A DNA stretch of 64,000 nt from Fen-1245 sp963835535. GTDB lineage: Bacteria; Gemmatimonadota; Gemmatimonadetes; Gemmatimonadales; JACORV01. Position 1 is the stretch's first letter. Each line of letters starts with the position of its first letter. Below, piece by piece: positions 24,796-34,030 of this stretch. The notes beneath the pieces are model-generated. The model was not told the origin of the DNA. It saw only the letters and a program-made list of their open reading frames with translations, and made no database searches. The DNA is taken from contig CAWIFL010000004.1 of NCBI GenBank assembly GCA_963835535.1, forward strand, positions 645,893 through 709,892, read 5' to 3'. The translations under genes and the position numbers were made by a program.

Positions 24796-27006
24796 ATGAA
24801 CCAACGCCGCTTCTCTATCGTGACCGTCCTATCGTCTTCCTTCCTCGTGCTGGCGGCGACCGGCGCGCCGGCGCAGACCGTACCCTGGAGCGCGCCACTC
24901 CGCGGCGCCTGGGTCCAGACGGGCCCGGCGGCAGCCGGCGACGTCGTGCTGGCGAGCGGCGGCACCGGAGTCGAGATCGTGGTCGGCACGGACGAGCCGC
25001 TGAATGTGCGCCAGGCGGCGATCTTCCTGGCCGGCGACATCGAGAAGATCAGCGGCTTCAAGCCGGCCATCGTTGACACGCCGAGCACCGGCGGCGCCAG
25101 CATCCGGCTCGTCACGCTGGGGATGGGCACGCTGCCAAAGGACATGGACACGCGCGGGATGCAGGGCCAGTGGGAGGCCTACCGCGTCGTCACCACGCCG
25201 CACACCGTCTGGCTCGTCGGCTCGAACCCGCGCGGCACCGCCTTCGCGGCGTATACGCTCTCGGAGCGGCTCGGCATCGACCCGCTGTACATCTGGACCG
25301 GGTACATCCCCGAGCATCACGACCCGCTGGTCCTCAAGGCGACGCGCTTCGTGCAGGGGCCGCCGACCTTCAAGTGGCGCGGCTTCTTCCACGACGACGA
25401 GGACATCCTGCCGCGGCCCTTCAACGCTCAGGGCTACCCGGACCAGCTCGGCGACGTCCCGCTCAGCTGGTACCAGAAGTACTTCGAGACGGCGCTGCGG
25501 CTCCGGATGAACATGGTCGCGCCGTACACCCGCGTGCACCGGCGCTACGAGGTGCAGCAGACGGCGAGCGACTGGGGCCTCGCGTACACGTCGCACCACT
25601 ACGACATCCTCGTCTCCAACCCGTTCGGCCTGACGCGGTTCAACCTCGCCGCCGAGCGCGGCGTGCGGCCGGAGTACAACTGGTTCACCAACCGCGACGG
25701 GATGCTCACGTTCTGGCGGGGCGGGGTGATGGAGAACCGGCACCTCGACGTGATCTGGCCGGTGGGGATGCGCGGCACCGAGGACTTCCCGTACCAGTGG
25801 CCGGCGGGATACAGCGACTCGGACAAGGCCAAGGTCTTCCACGAGGTGATCACCGACCAGGTGAACATGGTGAAGGAGCTGCTCCCGCCGGGCAAGACGC
25901 CGGTGTTCCACTTCACGATGTACACGGAGATGCTGCCGCTGTACCAGCAGGACCCGAACGCGTTCGACCTGCCGTCCGACGTGATCATCGTCTGGCCGGA
26001 CGACAACGACGGGCACATGCGCGGCCTGCCGACCAGCCTCGGCAAGTGGAAGCACGGCGTCTACTATCACCTGGCCTACCTCGGCGGGAACCTCAGCAAG
26101 CAGAACGCCAGCACCGTCGCCCCGTCCACGATCGCGACGGAGTTCCAGAAGATCGTGCAGGCGGGCGCGACGGAGTTCATGCTGGTGAACATGTCCGAGA
26201 CGCGTGAGTACGTGATGGGTGCGCGCATGCTCGCGGACATCACGTGGAACGCACCGGAGGCGCTCGCGGCGCCCGACGCGGCGGGGCGGTACATCAGCTG
26301 GTTCTCGCACGAGTACTTCGGCTCCGGGGCGGACGCGGCCGCGACGACCTACGGGCAGTACTTCAACCTGCTGGACCAGCCGGACCGGCTCTGGTTCGCT
26401 GCCAACGCGATCCAGCAGCTGATCACGCGGCTGCACGAGCGGGTGACGGGCATCACGCCGCCTCCGCCCGACACCTCGCGCTTCGCGCGGATGTTCCGGC
26501 CGGTGCCGCTCGACAGCTCGATCCCGGCCATGCGGGCGCGCGCGCCGCAACTCGAGAGCGCCCTGGCGCAGGAGGCGCAGGCCGAGACACAGATGACGCC
26601 CGACCAGGCGCAGTACTTCCACGAGAACGTGGCGCTCGGCCTCCTCATCGCCGCGCGGCAGAACGAGGCGGCGCTGAAACTGGCGGACGCGCTCGCGACG
26701 ACGGACACCTCGCAGATGTGGCAGCTGGTGTGGCAGGCCAGGGCGCCGCTGGAGAATCTCGAAGATCAGTTGCTGTGGGCGGAGCATCCGCCGTTTGACC
26801 GCTGGTATCACGAGACGTGGATCCGGTCCGAGTTCTCGTCCAACAACCCGCACCGCTCGTACGCGCTGCTGCGGGCGTTCCTCACGAGCCATGGGCGCGA
26901 GATCCTGACGCCGCCGCCGTTCTTCTTCCGGCCGCCGCCGGGGATGACAGCGCAGCCGGGGACGCAGGCGCCAGCGCCCGCTCCCACGCGTCCGCCGTCA
27001 CCATGA
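24796..27006 (+). CDS. GH115 alpha-glucuronidase
   Basis: Cleaves internal or terminal (4-O-methyl-)glucuronic acid from glucuronoxylan, complementary to GH67. 736 residues from ATG 24796, which opens a signal peptide (SIVTVLSSSFLVLAATGAPAQ); the longer frame to 24730 lacks one. GH115 landmarks: NVRQAAIFLAGDIEKISG, AAYTLSERLGIDPLYIWTGYIP, FKWRGFFHDDEDILPRP, NMVAPYTRVHRRYEV, TEDFPYQWPAG, VIIVWPDDNDGHMRGLP and the helical domain near 490-560. It has an unusual low-complexity Pro-rich tail. Stop and start overlap with the following GH79 gene (ATGA). Confidence 0.93.
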   Translation: MNQRRFSIVTVLSSSFLVLAATGAPAQTVPWSAPLRGAWVQTGPAAAGDVVLASGGTGVEIVVGTDEPLNVRQAAIFLAGDIEKISGFKPAIVDTPSTGGASIRLVTLGMGTLPKDMDTRGMQGQWEAYRVVTTPHTVWLVGSNPRGTAFAAYTLSERLGIDPLYIWTGYIPEHHDPLVLKATRFVQGPPTFKWRGFFHDDEDILPRPFNAQGYPDQLGDVPLSWYQKYFETALRLRMNMVAPYTRVHRRYEVQQTASDWGLAYTSHHYDILVSNPFGLTRFNLAAERGVRPEYNWFTNRDGMLTFWRGGVMENRHLDVIWPVGMRGTEDFPYQWPAGYSDSDKAKVFHEVITDQVNMVKELLPPGKTPVFHFTMYTEMLPLYQQDPNAFDLPSDVIIVWPDDNDGHMRGLPTSLGKWKHGVYYHLAYLGGNLSKQNASTVAPSTIATEFQKIVQAGATEFMLVNMSETREYVMGARMLADITWNAPEALAAPDAAGRYISWFSHEYFGSGADAAATTYGQYFNLLDQPDRLWFAANAIQQLITRLHERVTGITPPPPDTSRFARMFRPVPLDSSIPAMRARAPQLESALAQEAQAETQMTPDQAQYFHENVALGLLIAARQNEAALKLADALATTDTSQMWQLVWQARAPLENLEDQLLWAEHPPFDRWYHETWIRSEFSSNNPHRSYALLRAFLTSHGREILTPPPFFFRPPPGMTAQPGTQAPAPAPTRPPSP

Positions 27007-28559
27007 CCGCGCCGAGGCTTGTGGTTCTCGGGCTCGCGCTCCTCGTCGTTCGGGGCGCGCGGGCCCAGGCGCCCGCCGACACGCTCGCCACGGTCTCGGT
27101 GGACACGCGGCGGCCGGGCCGGACGATTCCCCGCGACTTCATCGGCTACTCCCTCGAGGTCTCGACGGCGGGCCAGGGCATCGGAGCCTTCCAGGGCGCG
27201 AACGCGGGGGGCGGCCAGCAGGCCGAGCAGAGCATCTACGCGCTCGGCCGCCCGGACGCGCCGAACCAGGTCTACTTCCACCTCATGCACAACCTGGGCG
27301 CCGGCATCCTGCGCCTGGGGGGCAACAGCCAGGACAACACGTGCTGGGACCGCGCGCAGGCGCCGCATCCCGACGCGTGCCAGGCCGGGCTCGACAGCGC
27401 GGACCTCGCGCTGTGGGCGACCGCGGCCCACGCCAGCGGCTGGAAGCTGATCGTCGGGCTCAATCTCAAGCAGAACGACCCCGCCTGGGCCCTGCGCGAG
27501 GTCACGGAGGGCATCGCGCGGGTCATCCCTCGGCGGTTCGTGTTCGCCCTTGAGCCCGGCAACGAGCCGGACCTCTTCGGCCGGACGCCCTACCGGCCGC
27601 AGCCCTACACGGCGGCCGATCAGGCGCGCGAGTTCCTGGCGTACGCGCGCGCGTTCCAGGGAGATCCGGCGGCGCGCCGGTACGCGCTCGCCGGGCCGGC
27701 GACGTGCTGCGGCTGGCGGACTCCGGCGGACCTCGCGGTGTTCCTCTCCGGCACCCACCCGGCGCCACTCAAGCTGGTCACGGTGCACAACTACTCGGCC
27801 ACCACATGCGGCGGCCAGACGGTGAGCATCGCGCGACTCCTGTCACCGGAGCTGATGGACCAGGTCGGAGAGGAGACCGCCCGGCTGGCGGCCATGGCGA
27901 GCACGCACCGGGTGCCGATCTCGATGGCGGAGACGAACTCGGCGTCGTGCGGCGGGATGCCGGGCGTGAGCAACGCGTTCGCCTCCGCCCTGTGGGGCCT
28001 CGACTACGCGTTCACGCTGGCGGGCGACGGGTTCGTGGGCGTGGACTTCCACACCAGCTACCGGCCCGGCGGCGGCAGCTCCTACAATCCGGTGGACACG
28101 TACGCGCGGCAGGATTCGGCGGGGCAGTGGCACTACCGCAACGTCGCGGAGCCGCTCTACTACGCCCTGCATCTGTTCGCACGGCACGCGTCCGGCGCGC
28201 AGTTGCTGGCGGACAGCGTCGTTACGTCGCGCAACGTCCGCTCGTATGCGACGACCCCGTGCGTCCAGTGCGAGGTGGACGTCTTCGTGCTCAACAAGGA
28301 CACGACCGCGTCGGGACCGGTGCGCGTGCACCTCGGGCGGCGGATGGGCGAGGCGACGCTGCTGCTGCTCTCCGCGCCCAGCCTCGGCTCCCTGGCGGCG
28401 GACATCAGCTACGCGGGGCGGCAGTTCGGCGACGACGGCGGCATCGGCGCCGCGCACACGGTCGTCGTGCAGCCGGACGCCGCGGGTGACTACACGTTCG
28501 AGCTGCCCAACGCCGCGATCGCGTTGCTCACGGTGTGGGCGAAGGGGCGGCGGCCCTAG
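27003..28559 (+). CDS. GH79-like beta-glucuronidase/heparanase family protein
   Basis: Exported clan GH-A hydrolase of 518 residues, signal LVVLGLALLVVRGARAQ. Two catalytic Glu are placed as in GH79: acid/base in FALEPGNEPDLFG and nucleophile in ISMAETNSASCGG. N-terminal RTIPRDFIGYSLEV and ILRLGGNSQDNTCW also fit. The C-terminal 150 residues form a beta-domain. It may act on glucuronate-bearing side chains or arabinogalactan; translational coupling to GH115 suggests uronyl-substituted hemicellulose. GH30 or GH39 are alternatives in the same clan. Confidence 0.8.
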   Translation: MTAPRLVVLGLALLVVRGARAQAPADTLATVSVDTRRPGRTIPRDFIGYSLEVSTAGQGIGAFQGANAGGGQQAEQSIYALGRPDAPNQVYFHLMHNLGAGILRLGGNSQDNTCWDRAQAPHPDACQAGLDSADLALWATAAHASGWKLIVGLNLKQNDPAWALREVTEGIARVIPRRFVFALEPGNEPDLFGRTPYRPQPYTAADQAREFLAYARAFQGDPAARRYALAGPATCCGWRTPADLAVFLSGTHPAPLKLVTVHNYSATTCGGQTVSIARLLSPELMDQVGEETARLAAMASTHRVPISMAETNSASCGGMPGVSNAFASALWGLDYAFTLAGDGFVGVDFHTSYRPGGGSSYNPVDTYARQDSAGQWHYRNVAEPLYYALHLFARHASGAQLLADSVVTSRNVRSYATTPCVQCEVDVFVLNKDTTASGPVRVHLGRRMGEATLLLLSAPSLGSLAADISYAGRQFGDDGGIGAAHTVVVQPDAAGDYTFELPNAAIALLTVWAKGRRP

Positions 28560-28562
28560 GGT

Positions 28563-30206
28563 TCAGGCGGTATCGGGTCGGGCGCGGTACTCGCGCTCGG
28601 CGTATTCGAACCAGTCGAAGTCCGCGGGCCGCGCCGTGCCCGCCAGGTCCTGGCACGCCATCCCCACGAACGCGCCGGTGAAGTTCGGCGCACCCGGTGC
28701 GCTCGCTTCGTCGGAGAGGATGCTGGCGTCGAACAGTTCCGGCAGCCAGCGCCACTCCCGATCCACGCCCTCCACCCGGAAGCCGAAGCGCAGGCGCGAG
28801 TAGTCCACCTCGACCCGTAGCTCGAGGCGCTTTCCCGCGGGAACCGGGATCGGCGGCGTGAATGCGTCGGCCGCCGGGCCGTCGGGGAAGGCGCTCATCG
28901 CCCGAAGGTGCTTGCCCACCACCTCGTCGTGGCAGACGTACAGATAGTGATACTTGTTCCCGCCGTAGTAGCAGACGAGCCCCGCCGACTGCTGGTAGTG
29001 CTCCGGCTCGAACTCCACCACGGTGGACGCGCTGTAGCAGTGCGCCTGCTGGCGGCGCGCCACGAGCGCCTGGCGGAAGAAGCTCCCGAGCGTCTCGCGG
29101 CCGAAGAGGCGCAGGTGCCCGCGCCGCGCGGTCAGGCTGAACAGCTCGTCGGGCACCGGAGAACGCAGCCACTGGAAGTCGATCGGGAGCCGCGGCTCGT
29201 CGAAGTCCTGGCGCGCCGGCGGCGCGGGGAAGGGGTGCGGCGGCAGCGGCGGCGCGGGGACCTCGAGCTGCGGCACGCCCTGGCCGTCGGTCGTGCGCAG
29301 CCACCCGTCCTCCCAGACCATCGGCTGGATGGCAGTCTCCCGGCCGAGCGGGCTCCGCCCCCGGTTCGGCAGCGGCCGGCTGCACAGGTACACCATCCAG
29401 GTCCGGCCGTCCGGCGTCTCGACCAGGTCCGCGTGGCCGGATTTCTGGAGCGGCAGCTCGGGCCGGTGGCGCGCGGAGAGGATGTGCGCGTCGGGGTGCA
29501 GCTCGTACGGCCCGCGCAGCGAGCGCGACCGGGCCATCGTCACCGTGTGGTCCCAGAACGTCCCGCCCTCGGCGGTGAGCAGGTAGTACCAGCCGCCGCG
29601 CTTGTAGAGGTGCGGCGCTTCCGTCAGCCCGAGGTCGGTGCCCCGGAAGATGTTCGTCCGCTCGCCGATCAGCGCCGTCTTCTCGACCGAATACTCCTGG
29701 AGCACGATGCCGCCGAAGCGGTTGTGCCCGGGGCGGTAGTCCCAGAGCATGTTGACGAGGTACTTCCGACCGTCCTCGTCGTGGAAGAGCGACGGGTCGA
29801 AGCCGCTGCTGTTGAGGTGGACCGGATCGCTCCAGTCGCCGTCGATCCGCTCGCTCGTCACCAGGTAGTTGTGGAAGTCGCGCAGCGATGCGCCGCTCGC
29901 GCTGGGCACCGTGGTGCGCGCGTAGCGCTTGACGTCGGTGTAGACGAGCCAGAAGCGGCCGTCGGCGAAGGTCAGGCACGGCGCCCACACGCCGCACGAG
30001 TCGGGATCGCCGCGCAGGTCGAGCTGGGCCTGGCGCCGCAGGGGCCGCGTGAGCAGCCGCCAGTGCACCAGGTCGCGCGAGTGATGGATCTGGACCCCGG
30101 GATACCACTCGAAGGTGGAGGTGGCGACGTAGTAGTCGTCGCCTACCCGCACGATGGAGGGGTCGGGGTTGAAGCCCGGGAGGATGGGATTGGTGATCGT
30201 TGCCAT
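28563..30206 (-). CDS. GH43 beta-xylosidase/arabinofuranosidase with C-terminal beta-sandwich
   Basis: Releases xylose or arabinose from xylo-oligosaccharides. 547 residues, typical for the XynB-like GH43 type. Five-bladed propeller catalytic residues seen: Asp in NPDPSIVRVGDDYYVATSTFEWYPG, Asp in SGFDPSLFHDEDGRKYL and Glu in GTDLGLTEAPHLYK. After about residue 330 comes the xylosidase C-terminal beta-sandwich (QSAGLVCYYGGNKYHYLYV). No signal peptide, so it is probably cytoplasmic. It is the last gene of the minus-strand operon and converges on the GH79 gene with a 3-base gap. Confidence 0.95.
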   Translation of the reverse strand: MATITNPILPGFNPDPSIVRVGDDYYVATSTFEWYPGVQIHHSRDLVHWRLLTRPLRRQAQLDLRGDPDSCGVWAPCLTFADGRFWLVYTDVKRYARTTVPSASGASLRDFHNYLVTSERIDGDWSDPVHLNSSGFDPSLFHDEDGRKYLVNMLWDYRPGHNRFGGIVLQEYSVEKTALIGERTNIFRGTDLGLTEAPHLYKRGGWYYLLTAEGGTFWDHTVTMARSRSLRGPYELHPDAHILSARHRPELPLQKSGHADLVETPDGRTWMVYLCSRPLPNRGRSPLGRETAIQPMVWEDGWLRTTDGQGVPQLEVPAPPLPPHPFPAPPARQDFDEPRLPIDFQWLRSPVPDELFSLTARRGHLRLFGRETLGSFFRQALVARRQQAHCYSASTVVEFEPEHYQQSAGLVCYYGGNKYHYLYVCHDEVVGKHLRAMSAFPDGPAADAFTPPIPVPAGKRLELRVEVDYSRLRFGFRVEGVDREWRWLPELFDASILSDEASAPGAPNFTGAFVGMACQDLAGTARPADFDWFEYAEREYRARPDTA

Positions 30207-30221
30207 GGCGCGACTCAGGCT

Positions 30222-30245
30222 GGGTGTTGGGTGTAGGGGGTAGGG
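30222..30245 (+). other. G-quadruplex-type sequence between the MFS and GH43 genes
   Basis: Four G runs (GGG-TGTT-GGG-TGTA-GGGGG-TA-GGG) fill the 39-base gap between the MFS stop and the GH43 start. The G-rich strand is the template strand for this operon. It may affect transcription or be neutral; no ribosome site is apparent there for GH43. Confidence 0.4.
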
Positions 30246-31502
30246 TCAGGCGGGCGCGATCGCGTTCGCCGGTTCCTTCACCACGGTCCAGAGCACCGTG
30301 GCGCCGACCAGGTCGAGCACGCCGAGGCAGACGAAGAAGGGTGTGTAGCCGACGGTCGCGACCAGCCCGCCGATCAGCAGGTTGAACAGCAGGAGTCCGC
30401 CGTTGCCGCAGGTGCCCGCCATCCCGGCGACGGTGGCGACTTCGTTCCGCTTGAACAGGTCGGATGCCATCGTGATCACGGTGACCGACAGCGTCTGGTG
30501 CGCGAACCCGGCGAGGCTGATGAGCGCGACCGCGACGTAGGGATCGCGCACGAAGCCCGCGAACGCCACGCCGGTCATCATGCACGCCCCGAGCGTGAAG
30601 GCGCCGCGGCGCGCGTTGATGAGGCGGACGCCGCGCCGCTGCAGGAACAGGCTCACCGCGCCGCCGAACAGGCAGCCGATGTCGGCCGCGAGGAACGGCA
30701 TCCAGGCGAACAGCGCGATCTGCCTGAGGTCGAAGTGCCGCGCCTGCGAAAGATACAGCGGCACCCAGAAGGTGAGCGTGCCCCAGGTGGGGTCGGCCAG
30801 GAAACGCGGGATCGCGATCCCCCAGAAGTTGCGCCGCTTCGCGATGCCGAGGATCGACGGGCGCTTCCCGTCGTCCTGGAGGTGGCGCTCCTGTCCGGCG
30901 GCGATGTAGCTCCGCTCGCGATCGGTGAGCGCCGGATGCGTCGCGAGCGGCCGGTACAGCGCCAGCCACAGCACGACCCACACCAGCCCGATGCCGCCCG
31001 TGATCACGAAGGCGAACTGCCAGTCGTAGGTCAGGATCGCCCAGACGACCAGCGGCGGTGCGAGCATCGAGCCGACCGAGGCGCCGATGTTGAACACGCC
31101 GCCGGCGAGCCCCCTTTCCCGCGCCGGGAACCACTCCGCGATCGCCTTCATGCCGGCCGGGTTCGCGGAGCCCTCCGCCAGGCCGAGCAGGCCGCGCAGC
31201 CCGGCGAACACCGGCCAGCTGCGGGCCAGCGCGTGCGCCATGCTGATGAGGGACCACGCGACCACGAACAGCGCGAACCCCGTCCTGAGGCCGACCACGT
31301 CCAGCACCCAGCCGGCCGCGGGCTGGAGCATGAGCGTGCCCTGAAAGGTCCCCACGATCCAGGAGTACTGCTTGGCGGTGATGTGGAGGTCCTGGAGGAG
31401 CGTCGGCGCGGCGACCGCCAGGGTGCTCCGCGTCAGGTAGTTGAGGATCGAGCCCAGCATCAGCAGCCCGATCATCCACCAGCGGAGCCCGCGGATCTTC
31501 AC
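30246..31502 (-). CDS. MFS transporter, sugar-acid (ACS family) type
   Basis: About 418 residues with 12 predicted hydrophobic segments. ACS-family signature: GSILNYLTRSTLAVAAP in TM1, SWIVGTFQGTLMLQPAAGWVLD, and GLAEGSANPAGMKAIAEWFPARERGLAGGVFNIGAS (read in parts). A GTG at 31502 is chosen because it overlaps the stop of the upstream esterase as GTGA, matching the coupling seen throughout this operon, and gives VKIRGLRWWMIGLLML. Likely imports xylo- or uronyl-oligosaccharide products for GH43; substrate not determinable. Confidence 0.9.
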   Translation of the reverse strand: MKIRGLRWWMIGLLMLGSILNYLTRSTLAVAAPTLLQDLHITAKQYSWIVGTFQGTLMLQPAAGWVLDVVGLRTGFALFVVAWSLISMAHALARSWPVFAGLRGLLGLAEGSANPAGMKAIAEWFPARERGLAGGVFNIGASVGSMLAPPLVVWAILTYDWQFAFVITGGIGLVWVVLWLALYRPLATHPALTDRERSYIAAGQERHLQDDGKRPSILGIAKRRNFWGIAIPRFLADPTWGTLTFWVPLYLSQARHFDLRQIALFAWMPFLAADIGCLFGGAVSLFLQRRGVRLINARRGAFTLGACMMTGVAFAGFVRDPYVAVALISLAGFAHQTLSVTVITMASDLFKRNEVATVAGMAGTCGNGGLLLFNLLIGGLVATVGYTPFFVCLGVLDLVGATVLWTVVKEPANAIAPA

Positions 31503-32812
31503 GGCATCTGTCCGTGGACGAGCGCGTTCAGCCACTCCGCCGAGCGGCCTGTCCACGGCGCCTGCTCCTCCGGCGTCGCCATGTGGTTGTGCGGCGAGTC
31601 CACCATCGGCACGACCTCTTTGGGCCCCTCGATCCGGTTGAACGTCGCCCACACGCCCGCCGGCGGGCAGGTCTCGTCAATGAACCCCAGGGCGACCATC
31701 GAGCGTGCCGTGATGCGCGAGGCGAAGTTGGTCACGTCGAAGTAGGGCGCCGTCGCGCGGACGTCCGCGCGGGCCAGGTCCCAGTTCGGGTACTCCGCGG
31801 CGCGGCCGTGCAGCGGCCCCAGCGCGTCGCTCCCGGCGGGCACGTCCACCACCAGCGCCGTCACCCGCCGGTTGAGCCCGGCGACCGCGAAGCTCTGCTG
31901 GCCGCCCATGCTGATGCCGGTGACCACCATGGTCCTGCCGTCCCAGTCGCTCCGGCCGGCGAGGTACTCCACCGCGCGGTAGTCGCCCAGGTACATGGCG
32001 AGGAAGTAGCTGTCCTCGCGGCTGGCCTGGCCGATCGTGCGGTAGTTCTTGATGATCTGCGGCAGCGCGTCGTAGAACGCCTGCGGCATGTCGCTCGGCA
32101 CGTCGTGCGGCTCGACGTTCAGCACCAGCCAGCCCTCGGCCGCGCGATCGGTGACCCACGACTTCGGCAGGGGGTAGGGCGGGCTCGCCCACTGGTAGAT
32201 CAGCAGCGCGGGGAAGGGTCCGTTCCCTTCCGGTTTGGCGAGCTGCCCGTGAACGTGCGCGCCGTTGACGTTGTTCAATCGGATCGTGAAGTACTCCACG
32301 CCCGGTCGGCCGCTCTCGCCCGGCGTCAGCACGGGCTCCGGCGGGATGGCCTGAAGCTGCGCGACCTTGGCCGTCCAGAAGGAGTCGAAGTCGGCGGGAC
32401 GCGGAGCCGCCGGCTCGATCGCGGTGGGATCCACGGCAGCGCCGAGCAGCACGCGGCCGACTTCGCCCTTGCTCGCGCCGCGGAAGGTGCTGTCCGGGGC
32501 GGGCGGCCGGACCTCGACGAGGACCATCCCGGGCTGTCGGAGCGACGTCTCGATCGTCGCTGCTCCCGAGGCCGGATCGAACCTGCCCGTGCCGACGACG
32601 GTCGCGCCGTCCCGCTTGACGGTGTAGCTGTAGCGGCCCGGCGCCGCGCTCTGGCCGGGTGCGATCGCCACGCGCCAACCGATGCGCTCGCCGACCGCGT
32701 AGATCCCGTTCGCATGGTACGGCGTGAAGGCGAGCTGCTGCGCCTGGGCGGAGGTCCACGCGGGGGCGCTCGCCAGCAACGCGGAGATGAGCCAGCGGCG
32801 CGCCGCGCTCAT
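31499..32812 (-). CDS. CE7-type acetyl xylan esterase (alpha/beta hydrolase)
   Basis: Removes acetyl groups from xylan. 437 residues from ATG 32812, which opens a signal peptide (LISALLASAPAWTSAQAQ); the extension to 32986 is rejected. An N-terminal beta-domain (about 25-130) precedes a CE7/AXE1-like domain: ADFDSFWTAKVAQLQAIP, nucleophile GISMGGQQSFAVAG, Asp in LGFIDETCPPAGVWA and His in DSPHNHMA. Coupled by 4-base overlaps to the SGNH gene upstream and the MFS gene downstream. Confidence 0.9.
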   Translation of the reverse strand: MSAARRWLISALLASAPAWTSAQAQQLAFTPYHANGIYAVGERIGWRVAIAPGQSAAPGRYSYTVKRDGATVVGTGRFDPASGAATIETSLRQPGMVLVEVRPPAPDSTFRGASKGEVGRVLLGAAVDPTAIEPAAPRPADFDSFWTAKVAQLQAIPPEPVLTPGESGRPGVEYFTIRLNNVNGAHVHGQLAKPEGNGPFPALLIYQWASPPYPLPKSWVTDRAAEGWLVLNVEPHDVPSDMPQAFYDALPQIIKNYRTIGQASREDSYFLAMYLGDYRAVEYLAGRSDWDGRTMVVTGISMGGQQSFAVAGLNRRVTALVVDVPAGSDALGPLHGRAAEYPNWDLARADVRATAPYFDVTNFASRITARSMVALGFIDETCPPAGVWATFNRIEGPKEVVPMVDSPHNHMATPEEQAPWTGRSAEWLNALVHGQMP

Positions 32813-34023
32813 GGCGTGAACAGCGCGAGGTCTATCGCGTCCGCCATCATCCGGTACCCCTCCTCGCCCGGGTGCAGGTGGTCGCCGCTGTCGGCCCTGG
32901 GCAGCAGCCGCGTCGGCTGGCCCGGGTCGCGCAAGGCCGCGTCGAAATCCACGACGCCGTCGAATGCGCCGCTCGTCTTGATCCACGCGTTGACCTTCTG
33001 GCGCGCCTCCTCGTGTCCCGGCCGGTCGTAGAACGAGCCGCCGAAGGGGAGGATGGTGGCGCCGTAGATCCTGATTCTGCGCGCGTGAGCCTGGGCGATC
33101 ATCTGGCGGTAGCCTTCGATCAGACCCGTCGCGACGCTATCGGCCGCTGCGGGGCTCCGCGTGCCCCCGATGTCGTTGACGCCCTCGAGCACGATCTCCC
33201 ACCGCACGCCGCTCTGGTCGAGCACGTCGCGTGCGTAGCGCGAGAGCGCAGCGGGACCGAGGCAGTCCCTGAGGATGCAGTTCCCGCCGATGCCGGCGTT
33301 GAGCACCGAGACGTGCGCCGTGCGCGGATCGGACTGCAGCCGCCGCGCGAGGTTGTCGGGCCAGCGGTCGTCCCGGTTCGTGCCCGCGCCGTGCCCGTCG
33401 GTGATGGAATTGCCGAGCGTCACCACCGCCGAGCCCTCGGCGACGACGTCGAGGTTCGCGAGGAGGTACCAGTGCTCGGTCGTCGCGGCGTCCGCGAGAT
33501 CCGGCGCCGACACCCAGTCGCCGGCCTTGATGTACGAGGTGGTCCGCGAGCCGGGATGCCCGGTGAGCGCGCTCGGCGCGACACCGATGCGGAGCGTGAC
33601 CGCGAGATTCGAGAGCGGAGCCACCGGGAAATCGAGCGGATCGGAGGTGATGGCCTGTCCGGCCGCGATCGTCACCGAGTCCGCGCCGCCGAAGGTGAGC
33701 CGTCGCTCGCTCGCCGGCTCGATCGCGCTCCCGCCCAAGGGCCGCGCGACGCGCGCCGCGCCGATGGCGACGGGGCCGTCGCCGAAGAGGTTGGAGAGGA
33801 CCACCCGGATCCGCGGCCCGCCGAGCGACACGTGGATCACCTGGCGCAGCGTCGAGCGGGCCAGCGGGGCGGGGGGCATGTTGCGCGGCTCGGTGAGCTG
33901 CTGGGACGACGTCCAGGTGCCGAGCCAGTGCGGCGCCGGTGTTGCGGACGACCGGGGATGCGGCGTGCAGGCGCTCGCCGCGAGGGCGAACGCGAGCGCG
34001 AGCCAATGCGCAGGTCGCTTCAT
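32809..34023 (-). CDS. SGNH/GDSL hydrolase, lipoprotein
   Basis: Secreted lipid-anchored esterase, 404 residues, lipobox ALAASAC at residues 13-19. SGNH blocks: VTLGNSITDGHGAGTNRDDRWP (Ser), LNAGIGGNCI (Gly), LEGVNDIGG (Asn) and SGDHLHPGEEGYRMMADAI (Asp/His). N-terminal about 170 residues form a beta-domain, the usual layout of this subfamily. With CE7 in the same operon it probably gives a second deacetylation activity on hemicellulose (inference). Confidence 0.92.
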   Translation of the reverse strand: MKRPAHWLALAFALAASACTPHPRSSATPAPHWLGTWTSSQQLTEPRNMPPAPLARSTLRQVIHVSLGGPRIRVVLSNLFGDGPVAIGAARVARPLGGSAIEPASERRLTFGGADSVTIAAGQAITSDPLDFPVAPLSNLAVTLRIGVAPSALTGHPGSRTTSYIKAGDWVSAPDLADAATTEHWYLLANLDVVAEGSAVVTLGNSITDGHGAGTNRDDRWPDNLARRLQSDPRTAHVSVLNAGIGGNCILRDCLGPAALSRYARDVLDQSGVRWEIVLEGVNDIGGTRSPAAADSVATGLIEGYRQMIAQAHARRIRIYGATILPFGGSFYDRPGHEEARQKVNAWIKTSGAFDGVVDFDAALRDPGQPTRLLPRADSGDHLHPGEEGYRMMADAIDLALFTP

Positions 34024-34030
34024 GTGGTCC

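Noticed and set aside
26808..27788. Long minus-strand frame opposite GH115/GH79
   Set aside because: Shadow of the plus-strand genes with Arg/Val/Gly-rich composition and no motif.
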